This document shows positions 24,961-35,055 of a stretch of 64,000 nucleotides of DNA, piece by piece; position 1 is the stretch's first letter, and every line of letters starts with the position of its first letter. The position numbers were made by a program, and so were the translations under genes. The notes beneath the pieces were generated by a model that did no database searches, was not told the DNA's origin, and saw nothing but the letters and a program-made list of their open reading frames with translations. This DNA is from Alnus glutinosa (lineage: Eukaryota; Streptophyta; Magnoliopsida; Fagales; Betulaceae), in assembly GCF_958979055.1 (NCBI RefSeq), contig NC_084892.1, forward strand, positions 25,731,001 through 25,795,000. Reading direction: 5' to 3'.

Positions 24961-25700
24961 CTCTTTAGAATGTAGTCTTTGTTTTGTAACTTTCCTTGCA
25001 AGGCTTTTTATCTTTCCAAAAGATAGCTCACTGGTAGACTGGTTCCACTTTAATAATATGATCATGGTGCCGGTTGTTCCAACTGAAAACACTAAGAAAG
25101 GCTCCCTCCAACGGCTGCCAACTTGTTTGCTGATGTGGACTGCTGATTTGAAAAACCGTAGAGGGAAAGGCTACTCGATATATATTCATACTACTTTAGT
25201 TTCGAGTTGTTGCTGACTGATTTCTTTTGTAAACTTTATGTATACCCCCTCGACCCCGGCCGCACCATTTCAATTTTTGAAAGACCAGGCCAGGCCCTTT
25301 CTTGCAAATAACTAGTAAAATGTGTTTGGAGATTTTAATGGGTTTGCTTCAACCTTTGCACAACTGTACAACGTTGCTGGTTTGAGTTGTGGTATATATT
25401 TAATGTGCAGGCTCTCAGATATATTCGCCCAATGGCGTGATAGAAGTAAATGAGAAATGCAACAATTTTAGCTCCTGTTTCGAAATTTGAATATCAGCTG
25501 AGACACTGACAACACTGAACATTTTTTTTTTACCATGACAAATTGTATCATTTTCACTTTGGCACTTTTCCACCAACATACCAACTATGATAGTAATTGC
25601 CAGAGAGCCATCTTGGAGCCTACTTGTCTTATTTGTTGTTCGTATTATTATCAATTCGGACAATAAATTATTTAAAATCCATATCTAAATTCCAAAACAT

Positions 25701-25703
<3 letters not shown>

Positions 25704-25735
<32 letters not shown>
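25704..25735 (+). repeat. (CT)n microsatellite in half A
   Basis: The dinucleotide run has a counterpart at the collinear place in half C (44122-44158), so it predates the duplication. Confidence 0.85.
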
Positions 25736-25743
<8 letters not shown>

Positions 25744-25751
25744 GCTAACAT

Positions 25752-26292
25752 TAGGGGTGACAATTCGTGTACACATGTCGAGTTTATGTCGTGTCGAGGT
25801 ATGAGTATAAGAGTATATAGATTAACTCTAATTCAACACATTTAATTAAACGTGTCAAACTCCTAAACTCTAACACTCTAATTTTATATTGAGTTCGTGT
25901 TAAGTTTGCGGGTCATGTAAAACATTGCCGACCATTATGTAGCGTGTCGAGTTCAAGTAATGTCGAGGTATGGGTATAAGACCATATATGTCAACCTTAA
26001 CTTGACCTATTTAATTAAATGGGTAAAACTTAAAGTTGACAAAACGGGTTATCGTGTTGGATTCGGGTCGATCCCGTTGACTCGCCAACCTAAACTCGAC
26101 ACGACTAGCTAAACAAGTTGACGGGTAAACCCGTTTAGCTAATCGTATCATAAATGGGTTGATGGGTCATAAATGTGTCATAAACAGGTTGACATGTCAT
26201 AAACGCGTTGGTGGGTCAACCCGTCAACTCGTTTAGCCTAAACCTTAACCCTATAACTTTGTGCTGTATTCGTGTCAAAATTGCCAACCCTA
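25752..26292. mobile_element. hAT-type MITE block (TAGGGGTGACAATT ... AATTGCCAACCCTA)
   Basis: The termini TAGGGGTGACAATTCG and, in complement, TAGGGTTGGCAATTTTGAC are hAT-like. The interior is made of GTTGACGGGT, TCATAAACG and ACCCGTTTAGC modules and may be two nested or tandem elements. The collinear copy at 44170-44725 shows it predates the GST duplication. I see no target duplication. Confidence 0.5.
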
Positions 26293-26386
26293 ATAAAACT
26301 CTTGAATCTTAACCTTTTAATTTCATATTGAGTTTATTTTGAATTTAAGAGCGTGTAAAAAATTGCTAATTCTAGCTAACATCCAT

Positions 26387-27382
26387 CTCTAGCAGTATGA
26401 GTTAAAGTAGCTACTCAAAAAGTGACAATATCTACTTTAACTACTAGTTATCTTAAAAACACTCCAACAATAATTTCTACCCCACTCTTTATTTTCTTTA
26501 AATAATATTTCTTAATATTTTTTTTATTGTTTTATTTTCTTTCTCTCTCTTCCGTCCTCAGCCCCAACTGGCCAACCCCATCAAACCCACAACCAAACCA
26601 CTGAAACCAGCCTTGCCCACCCACACCCAAGACTCAGAACAAATCGATGGTGGCTGGTATGGTTGATGGTGGCTAGAGCGGTCGATTGTTGGTGGTGCGG
26701 TGTAGTGAGGTAATTTGTCCTAAATTCAACATTTTCTTTGCTTCTCCTTGGTGTTTCTCGGCAAACAAACGAGTAAGAATGGTATCGGTGTTTCTATACC
26801 ATATGGTGGGCGATTTGACGGTGGGGAAGCCGGATTCAACATTTTCTTTACTTCTTCTTGGTGTTTCTCGACAGACAAACAAGGGATTGAGAATGGTATC
26901 GGTGTTTCTGTACTATGTGGTGGGCGATTTGACGGTGGGGAAGCTGGAGATTGTGGAGTTCCTGGAGACAATGACGGTGGAGTCGGCCAGCAACGCACGT
27001 AGACGTCGTCGACATCTGGGTCGTCAAGGACGGTCTCATTCGGCTCTGGAGCTTTGGGAGGCTCGGTCGGATCTCGGCTTCGGCGCTTAGAGAGGAGATC
27101 GGTGCCTATTCTGAGGAGCGGCGTCAACGCAGAGAGAGAGGTGTCGGTGTCGGACCTCGTCTTCTCCGGTGGGCGAGAGAGAGGAGTGAGAGAAAGAGGG
27201 AAGAGAAAAAAACAATAAAAAAAATAGTAGATATGTAAATAGTGAATAGCCAATAGTGATTATTTACTGTTCATGAAGTTAGGAAAAAAGTTATAATAGC
27301 TACTCTGCTGGAGGAAGAAAAAGAGATAAAAATAGCCAAATTTAACTTTTCGATTAAAATAGCACTCCTGCTGGAGATGCCC
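26387..27382. mobile_element. Insertion of about 1 kb, GGGCATCTCCAGCAG-type TIR, absent from half C
   Basis: The right end, in complement, reads GGGCATCTCCAGCAGGAGTG and the left end carries CATCTCTAGCAGTATGAG. Subterminal TAGCTACT motifs also face each other. The collinear half C sequence (CATCCATTTAGTAGTTGG, 44810-44827) has no insertion, so the borders are well defined. A TTA at the right junction suits PIF/Harbinger-type insertion, and the left tip seems trimmed. The interior (26560-27200) is GC-rich, with a direct duplication of about 110 bp (26723-26832 and 26833-26945), and may be captured sequence. No transposase is seen. Confidence 0.65.
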
Positions 27383-27530
27383 TTAGTAGTTGGATATGAA
27401 TTTTTGTATGAATGTTTTCCAACCACTCAATATGACACGATAATTCTAAGCCCAGCATACCCAAGAAAGAGTAGGCCTTTTATCATTTAAGAACCAGGAT
27501 GGGCCGAAAATGGGCTTACAGAGACGGCCT

Positions 27531-27730
27531 GCTTTTAGATTGAAGGGTAGAACCTGGGCTTCGAAAAAGAAAAGGAACCCCACCGGGCCACCAGTGCATC
27601 TGAGAGGAATGAGCTTCACGCTATGATATAAAGGGCCTGCTTTTAGATGGAAGGGTTCAACCTGGGCTTCGAAAAAGAAAAGGAACCCCACCTGAGTGTG
27701 CGTCTGATAGGAATCAGCTTCACGCTATGA
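27531..27730 (+). repeat. Tandem duplication, 2 x about 100 bp
   Basis: TTTTAGATTGAAGGGTAGAA and TTTTAGATGGAAGGGTTCAA each begin a unit containing CCTGGGCTTCGAAAAAGAAA and GCTTCACGCTATGA. Half C has one unit (44965-45060). Confidence 0.75.
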
Positions 27731-28216
27731 GATCAAAGGATTCGCAGTTGGGCCTCTGTGGCCCAGGATGCGTAGGCATTCCCAGACTTGTGGTTCTTGG
27801 CATCTTGCAAAGCACACTAAAAGATGCCCTTGATGCGGCATTGAGTGGCCCATGTGTCACAGCCACTCAGGCATGAACTAGAATTTGGGCCTCGCTTTGA
27901 GCCCAAAGGTTATGATCTCTTTTTAATGACAAAACACTCAGGAAGGAAGGAAGGAAAGCCCGGACGTACAGAACCGGTTTATATTATAACCTATTCCAGT
28001 CAAGAATCAAGATTACGCCTGCGCCGCCGACCCAAGTGGACCGACAAAAATGTTTCTTTAATTCTTTATGTAGTAAGCTTTGAAAAAAAGATAGGTTTTC
28101 AAATTACATCATGCCTCGTGGAAAGACAAGTAGTGCTTGTTATTTCACAATGTTGAAAATGTAACGAAAGTTGATGGAAGTTAAGTGAATTTTTTCTTAA
28201 AATAATTAAATTCCTA

Positions 28217-28304
28217 CACGTGGCTGATGCCATCTCAAGCTCATTTTCATGATATTAGAGATCATCGATGACCTATGATCAACCTTCTACTTTTTCTATT
28301 TAAG
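28217..28304 (+). promoter_or_regulatory. Core promoter of GST copy A
   Basis: The region holds CACGTG (28217-28222), a GATCATCGATGACCTATGATC block and TATTTAAG (28297-28304), 63 nt upstream of the ATG. All three elements are conserved in copy C, which argues for function. Confidence 0.5.
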
Positions 28305-28366
28305 GATTTTCATGTCTGGGATCCGTACTGCCATCCGCCTGTTTTAGAAGATAGTAAACAATTAAT

Positions 28367-29283
28367 ATGGCTGAAGAAGTATTGTTGTTTGGTGTGTGGG
28401 CAAGCCCTTTTAGTAGCAGAGTGGAGTTAGCTTTGAAACTGAAAGGTGTCCAATACAAATACCTGGAAGAAGATCTTAACAACAAGAGCCCTTCGCTTCT
28501 GCAATACAATCCCATTCACAAGAAGGTTCCCGTGCTTGTACACAATGGAAAGCCTATTGTGGAGTCCCAAGTTATTCTTGAATACATCGATGAGACCTGG
28601 CAAGGCTATCCCCTTTTGCCCAAAGATCCTTATGAGAGAGCCATTGCACGTTTCTGGGTCAAGTTCATTGACGACAAGGTAATTAATTATCTTTTCGATC
28701 TCTTAACTTAATGTTTGTCTTCAAAACTATTAGAATATTAATCAAAATAATTAAATTTATCTTCTTTTTTATAAGTTTAAGATTTTTAAATAATTCTTGA
28801 TTTAACGTGTTATCATAACAAAATTTCTGAATTCAAACCATGTCTTTATACTTGGTCTCCGATTTAAATTTAAAATTTTATAATCTACCAAGAGAAATTG
28901 ATCAGTTTCGACTGCTTTTCGTTTTTCAGTGCTGGCCGGCTTTACGGAAAGCTTTCATTGGCGAAGAGAAGGGCTGTGAGAAGGCCGTGGAAGAAGCATC
29001 TGAGGTTCTTAAGTTTCTAGAGAAAGAACTCAAGGAAAAGAGGTTCTTTGGAGGAGAGAGTATTGGAACGGTAGACATTGCCGCTAACATCATAGGTGGC
29101 TGGCTTGGAGCTTGTGAAGAAGCTACGGGGGTAGAGTTTTTTACAAGAGAGAAATTTCCCAAGCTTAGCAACTGGATCGACGAGTTTGTGAGCAACAGTA
29201 TTATCAAGGAAAATCTGCCTCCCAGAGACAAACTTGTTCCCTTTTTGCGATATCGCTTTGAGAGCGTCAATGCTTCCAAATAG
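28367..29283 (+). CDS. Tau-class glutathione S-transferase, copy A, 2 exons, 221 aa
   Basis: Exon 1 is 28367-28678 (104 codons) and exon 2 is 28930-29283, joined in phase 0 at the position usual for tau GSTs. The N-terminal thioredoxin fold (residues 1-78) has WASPFSSRV with the presumed catalytic Ser13, [15 protein letters not shown] (glutathione-contacting VP at 54-55 and ES at 66-67) and ILEYIDETW. The all-alpha C-terminal domain follows ([33 protein letters not shown]). The length matches the family norm. The enzyme conjugates glutathione to electrophiles, or binds ligands, in the cytosol. It is the intact left member of the A-B/C-D cluster. Residue roles are from family knowledge. Confidence 0.95.
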
Positions 29284-29708
29284 ATAGAGTTCACAGCTGG
29301 TGCCACTCACAGTTGGTGGAAATCTAGTGCATAATAATCTACCACTGTAATAAATTGGGCATCTCGATGATCATATGTGTTTGCAATTTCATTTTGATTT
29401 GTGTGTCGTGATATATATCATCATGTACGCTTGTTTGTGAGCTGCTTGGCTGGTCGGACGATGTTAGTCTTGTTCAATTTGTGGAATTGGCAAATGCATC
29501 CAACGTGAGGTCCGGTACTCTCTCTCTCTCTCAAAAAGAAGAGAAAAAAAAAAATCTTGTCTTCCTTTTGTTTTGTATTTTTTTACTTTTTGGCATATTG
29601 AATGCGCATGAACAATTGTTTCATGCAATTGGGCAAAATGCCACGATAGGCATCGGACTCAAAGAGTGGCGTGTTTTCAATCTCTAATGTTCATTATATC
29701 GTTTCAAA
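29284..29708 (+). other. 3' flank of GST copy A
   Basis: CTGTAATAAATTGGGCATC at 29344 gives an AATAAA-type polyadenylation signal that is conserved after copies B, C and D. Homology to half C fades near 29440-29460. Confidence 0.45.
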
Positions 29709-30870
29709 TAGGGCTGGCAATTTTGACACGATCCGACAATCTGACACGAAATTAGTGGGTTTGAGTTTACCTTAAACGGGTTTGGATCATAAACGGGTCG
29801 ACCTGTTTATGACTCGTTTATTTAGGCTTGACGGGTCATGTTACGGGTCACCCGCCAGACACGATTATGATTTTTTTTTTTAAAAAAAAAACAAAAGAAA
29901 ATGTGATTCAAACTCATATAAAGACTTTTTTTTTTTTTTTTATTCTTTTTTTTCAAACAAAAGAAAGTGAGATTAGCCATTTAGCCTATGACGTAGAGAA
30001 GGAGAAGGCTGAGAAGCATTAAAGGACAAGGCTGAGAAGCATTGAATGCCACTGCGCTCAAGGAAATGAAAAAGTATTTTGAAAATAGAAATGACAAGAC
30101 GAGGAAAGGCATCACTCTTCACTCAATAGTCGATCCTGCTATAAGATCGCACGGCCAAATCTTTTTTTGATTTTTTCTTTGAACAACATGCGACGTGTGG
30201 TGTGTGCTGCGTGGAAACAGGCCAAATGGCCCTAGGTAGAGTCTATAGAGAAGAGAAAACACCGAAAAAAAAAAAAAAATAACAAAAAAAACCCTAGCTT
30301 CAGCCCGCCCCCTTTTCTTCTTCCTTCTTCTTCCTCCTGCTAGATGCTTTCTCTATGCTCTCCACACGTTGCCGACATCGCTACCAACGTCGCTCTGTCA
30401 TCGTCATCGTCGGACGAAGGAGAGCGCTCGAGGCGAGCGGCATCCTTGGCCCACTGAATCAACTTCTCCACTTCATTTTCTTCATCCCAGCAGCATCATC
30501 ATCATCATCGGAGGAAGATAACTTGGGATTCGTAGGAATTCCGTGAGAGCCCTTGAGAGCAACAAATCTGGTAGAGAGCTCATCTTCGTTCACACTAGAC
30601 GTGGTTGATTTCTGAGAGTTTTACGGTGGAGATAAAGAATGAGAAGACAGATTAGGGAGGATAGAGGGTTGCGATTTGAGGGCTTGGAAACGACCCATTA
30701 TGCTAAACGGGTTTCACGGGTCGTTTCAGGTGACTCGTGAAAATGGTCGGGTCGAGTCGTGTCGTGTCTGGAGCTCTGACCCGTTAACGTAAACATGTCG
30801 TGTTTGGGTTTAACTTAAACGGGTCGCGGGTCTTCAAGGGTCGTGTCGGGTACCCGTTTTGCCAGCCCTA
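29709..30870. mobile_element. Non-autonomous hAT element with 8-bp target duplication, carrying foreign coding sequence
   Basis: The termini are TAGGGCTGGCAATTTTGAC at the left and, in complement, TAGGGCTGGCAAAACGGG at the right. Flanks GTTTCAAA (29701-29708) and GTCTCAAA (30871-30878) agree at 7 of 8 positions, which fits the hAT superfamily. Subterminal AAACGGGT motifs are repeated at both ends. No transposase is present. The centre (30290-30620) is GC-rich and coding-like on the minus strand. The element is absent from the paralogous C-D interval. Confidence 0.8.
30340..30604 (-). pseudogene. Captured gene fragment inside the hAT element
   Basis: On the minus strand an open frame from about 30604 to TGA at 30459 (STRFVALKGSHGIPTNP, then an acidic run of five Asp) appears to continue one frame over. 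The second frame starts near 30486 (EVEKLIQWAKDAARLE, then a second acidic run) and ends with TAG at 30340. A single-base indel around the stretch encoding Ala-Ala-Gly would explain the switch. The composition, acidic repeats and charged helix-like segment look like genuine protein-coding sequence. I do not firmly recognise the donor gene. Fragment status and position inside a TIR element point to transduplication. Confidence 0.5.
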
Positions 30871-30939
30871 GTCTCAAATCTATTTGTAGCTTTGGAGATT
30901 GTGGGTTGATAACACAACTTAATAATTAAACGTCGTCTT

Positions 30940-32913
30940 TGTAATGACTTGTTTTTTACAAAAAAACGTAAGTAAAAATTCTAATTTTTACGTGTACGTC
31001 ATTACGACATCATCAAAGTTAAATAATTGCCAGCGGAATATATATTTTTTCTTAAACACTTAGAGAACATAACACGTCAAAGCTGACTAAATTACCACAT
31101 TATATTAAAATACGATCCATGTGTGCTAATATAATAATACACTCCAAGTAAAACATATGTGCCACATCCAGCACTTAATAATATTTAACCATTGTTCTTA
31201 ACTAATACATGCAAGCCAACATATTAAATAATACATTAACAGAAATATTTCAGTAGTCTTGATCTTCTTTCCAACCTACATGAACTCGCATGTGATTGTG
31301 GTTAACACCATAATCCCATACTATCGAAATAGTGAGTCAACTGCATCCCATAATATATATAACGACATATTGATACATTTAACAATACATAATATTATAA
31401 CATGATGTATGATGGATTCATATGCACAGTCTTATTAACACTTCTATATTCGCAATCTCTCATTACTTAACGTAGATGGATAGATAGATGACATGAGACT
31501 TTAACACATGATACAATCTTATCATAGATAGATGAATAGATGCCGTGAGACTCTAACACATGATACGGTCTTATCATCGACGTGGGTCTTTTACCATCTC
31601 CGGTCTTACCATAGATAGATGGATGAATAGATGCCGTGAAACTTTAACACATGATATGGTCTTATCATTTAGATGCCGTGGGTCTTTTACTATCTTCGGC
31701 CTTATTATAGATAGATGGATGACTAGATGCCGTGAAACTTTAACACATGATATGATTTTATCATTTAGATGCCGTGGGTCTTTTACTATCTCCGGTCTTA
31801 TCATAGATAGATACCATGGACTTTAACCATCATTTTCCCTCATTAGTGCCTTGAGTCTCTTACCAAACCGGTCTTATCATGAGAATACAACCTTCGGTTT
31901 CTGCCTCAGGACACTAACCCTTAGTACTTCTTATTAACAGGTTCATATATCATAACAATATAATATGCAATGCCATTTATATCGCATACCATATAATATC
32001 ACAACATCATAGTAATCAATATCACTGTATAATCAAACAAACCAACATCACCACATAATTAAACAAACTACACTCAATAAGTATTTTAGTAATACTCACT
32101 TACACATATACTTAAACCTAAACAATTTCATATCATTAAATAAACCTATATATCACTACATTAAAGAACTTAGTATCATTCTCAGTGAGTGAAATATTCA
32201 TAGTTATTTCCTTGCTTCAGAGAAGTGTTCACACAAATATTAACTGCAATATAATTTAATACCAATAACAGTGAATTAGTACAATCTACTAATAAACTCA
32301 TATTAACACTATTTTCATTTTTATCCTTCAAACCTTAACATAATCTTTAACATTATTTAAACATAATAATGGTATATAAAATGATTTAATTATAATGTCA
32401 CATCTTTTATACGAGCATTATAATAGCATTTAGAAATAATGACCAAAATACCATTTTCATAAATATGGTCATTTTCACTTTTAAATCACCATAGCCCATT
32501 ATCTCTTTATAAATATATCAATTAATATAACTAACTATCACAGTTATAAAATAATTCTAATTTTATACTTTTATAAAATTGAGTAGAATAACAACATTAG
32601 TATATTAAATGCCTAATAGTACTTTAAAAGCATTTGGGCGGCGTAACAACGCTTTTCGTAAAAACATCATTTTTAATCGGGCATCACAACGGCGTGTTTT
32701 ATAAATCATTTGTGCCACTTGAAAAGCCTTGATTAAAACACAACTTAAAAACATTAGATTTATTTAACAACACCTACAAAACATTAAAACTAAAACCTTA
32801 TTTAAAACTTACCAAATATATCACTAGGTGATATATTTTGTATTGGCATTCGGTAGAGGGAGAAAGGAGGGATTTTTACTTTTCTTTCTTTTTTCCTTGT
32901 TTTTACGAGAAAC
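30940..32913 (+). mobile_element. Old LTR-like element, truncated; relative of 54024-56850
   Basis: The start (TGTAATGACTTG, then the two hairpins and GCCAGCGGAATATATATT) aligns with the first 120 bp of the element nested in copia-2 (TGTAACGCC..., GGTAGCGGAATATAATTT). The body is very AT-rich, with a tandem-repeat cluster at 31440-31860. The right part is cut by the copia fragment that starts near 32914. It lies only in the A-B interval. Confidence 0.55.
31560..31812 (+). repeat. Tandem repeat, about 2-3 units of about 118 bp
   Basis: Units contain ATAGATAGATGGATGAATAG, GATGCCGTGAAACTTTAACA, CATGATATGGTCTTATCA and TGCCGTGGGTCTTTTACTAT in that order. Degenerate half-units extend to about 31480 and 31860. 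Confidence 0.75.
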
Positions 32914-33975
32914 ATGTTAAGGATATGATCCCGGACTCCTCACTTCCAGCTAACAATCGAGACAAGTCTGCAGCAAATCATGTTGCAGACAATATGGAAG
33001 TAGCAAATCCTGTTGCATGTATAAAAGGAAGGAAATAATGCCTCATGCCACTATTATAAGGAAAGTCCACGTACCGGATCACATCCACAAGGAAAGGAAA
33101 GCGCAGGGCTAGCTGGATGCTTCCATATCAGGCAACTATACTGATATTAAGAAGGGTCATTTCCAAATATACTAAGGCTAATATTCTTCATTGTAATTAT
33201 TGTTTATTTTTCATTTTCTTCTCAACTTACAAGCCTGTATTTATACTAAGAGCTTTGTCTCATTGTAATTCATTCAAAGTGTAATACAAAACACCTTTTG
33301 TTTTAAACTTTGTATCAGAGCCAATATCGTTGGCTAACACCTATTTTCGATCCATTTTTCCTTCCATTGTTTCAATGGCTTCTGCAAGCTCCTCAGCAGT
33401 TTCTGCATCTCCTTTTGTTGTCCCAAACATTACTTCGTTGGTGACATTTGTTGGTGACAACCAGACTTGAGGGTCCAAACTACATGAGTTGGACTACTCA
33501 ATTTGCTCTTGCCTTAAGCACACATGACCTTTTAGGCATTGTTGATGGCTTAAAAACTTGTCCCTCCAAATATATTTTTGATGCGGAGGGCAAGCCCACA
33601 TCGACCATTAATCCAGACTTTCTGGTATGGCAGAAGAAGGACCAGTTTGTACTGGCTTGGCTTAATGCCACTCTCTCTGAGAAAGAGTTGTCCATGGTTT
33701 ATGGACTCACCACTGCCCAACAGGTTTGGGCACACCTTTCCAAGAGATTTACTCCCACTTCCCGCACCCGAATCACCAACCTCAGGCGTTAATTGCAGAC
33801 AATCAGCCAAGGATCCAAGTCTTGCACGTATTATCTCCTCATAGCCAAAAATTTAGCCGATCAACTTCCTACCATTGGCAAAGGAGTTGACGATGAAGAC
33901 CTGATTTCTTATGTCATTGGAGGTCTCAATTATAATATTTTTCTAAGTATGAGTTCACATAATTACAAATTAAGC
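32914..33975 (+). pseudogene. Truncated Ty1-copia: 5' LTR, primer site and partial gag
   Basis: TGTTAAGGATATGATCCC begins a probable 5' LTR of about 396 bp. TTGTATCAGAGCC at 33310-33322 is a one-mismatch initiator tRNA-Met primer site. Gag starts at ATG 33375 (MASASSSAVSASPFVVPN), shifts frame near 33445, and continues as GPNYMSWTTQFALAL to QVWAHLSKRF. It has a stop at 33790-33792 and ends near 33970 at SYVIGGLNYNIF. There is no zinc knuckle, pol or 3' LTR, so it is a dead 5' fragment related in gag to the two copia elements in this window. Confidence 0.75.
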
Positions 33976-34507
33976 TATTAATAGTAAACAATTAAGCTAT
34001 AAGTATATTTACATAATCATATTTACAGCTTAATTCATAGCTCACACTCACATGCACATAATTTTTATTAATATTTATAGCTTAAGTATAATTTATAGCC
34101 AGGTTCATATTTTATAAGCTAGAAGCTTATGATTAAGTATAATATTATTTAGTACCTAATTATATAAATAAATTATTAAATTATACATTATACAATGTCA
34201 AATAACAAATTGTAATATTGCATCATACGAACATATGATAAATATTGTCATAGATACTTAGGATTTATATGATCATGATATGATTCAACATGAACGAAAA
34301 TAATGACTAATGCTACGTATCACCTTTGTGTCTCCCCAAAATTAATGTGGCTTTTAAAATCATCATTGGATCAAAATTCAATAGTAGTATATCATAATTT
34401 CAATGGTGATTTTAAGAGCCACATCAATTTTGTGAGAACAAAAGGGAAACACAAAGGTAATATATATGTAGCCTGCCAGTAGGATAGAGGAAAAGTGGAA
34501 TCGGATA
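33976..34507. other. AT-rich spacer with a MITE-like stem-loop (34303-34478)
   Basis: Positions 33976-34300 are extremely AT-rich with no gene. At 34303-34478, ATGCTACGTATCACCTTTGT and TAATGTGGCTTTTAAAATCA are complementary to TGATTTTAAGAGCCACATCA and ACAAAGGTAATATATATGTA. This forms an almost complete fold-back of about 175 bp. Confidence 0.55.
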
Positions 34508-35055
34508 TGAAGAATTTTGAGAGAAAGGTTTTTGTCAACTTGACTAAAAACCATAGCATGCTTCTTATTTATACTGATGTACAAGGTGTAGATACAAGGT
34601 AAGAATAACAAGGAAATTTGCGCCTAGTCTATAAGAGTACAAATCCAATTACAATCAATTACAAGAAAGGAAAGAATTAGACATGGAAAGAATGGACGTG
34701 CATAAGTCAAGTCTTGGACTGCACGTGTAGTCGTGTAAGGAAGTCCTTGAGCAGCACACAAAGGTCTTGGACAGTGCGCATGGTGAGGAAGGAAAGTTTC
34801 TGTGAACAGTTGGAATATGGATGCATATCTTCAATATTCCTTGCTGAATTGGGAGCCTTGATTGCAGGGACACATACTGGAGTAGGATCTGTGATTGCAG
34901 TAGATTCTGGATGCTTATGTGTCACGGTATAGGCTGTGATCATGGCTGGATCTGATACTGATACGGGTGAATTGGCAGCTGCTGATGAGGCTGCCAAGGT
35001 GGAGGAAGCAGCTGCTGAATCAGCTGTCAAGGTGGAGACAGGATGTACACTAACA
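34508..35055 (-). repeat. copia-1 3' LTR
   Basis: On the minus strand it begins TGTTAGTGTACATCC and ends TTCTTCA, the TG...CA borders of an LTR. Confidence 0.93.

Larger units (their letters stand above)
24840..29440 (+). repeat. Segmental duplication, half A (matches 43186-46640)
   Basis: Long collinear near-identity with 43186-46640 is visible at many anchors. Examples are GGCTCCCTCCAACGGCTGCC (25102 and 43443), the (CT)n tract, the GTTGACGGGT repeat block, AGCCCAGCATACCCAAGAAA, the GST promoter, both GST exons and the 3' UTR. Half A contains an extra insertion of about 1 kb (26387-27382) and an extra 100-bp tandem copy (27531-27730). Confidence 0.85.

Noticed and set aside
26726-27253. 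A 175-codon Pro-rich minus-strand frame.
   Set aside because: It spans a 110-bp direct duplication inside a TIR insertion and repeats itself (ASPPSNRPP twice); low complexity and no homologue recognised.
29828-30022. A 64-codon plus-strand frame with poly-Phe/Lys stretches.
   Set aside because: It is driven by T and A homopolymers inside the hAT element.
31440-31860. Tandem repeat cluster considered as a CRISPR-like array.
   Set aside because: The units are long, degenerate and contiguous with no unique spacers, and the genome is a plant nuclear genome.
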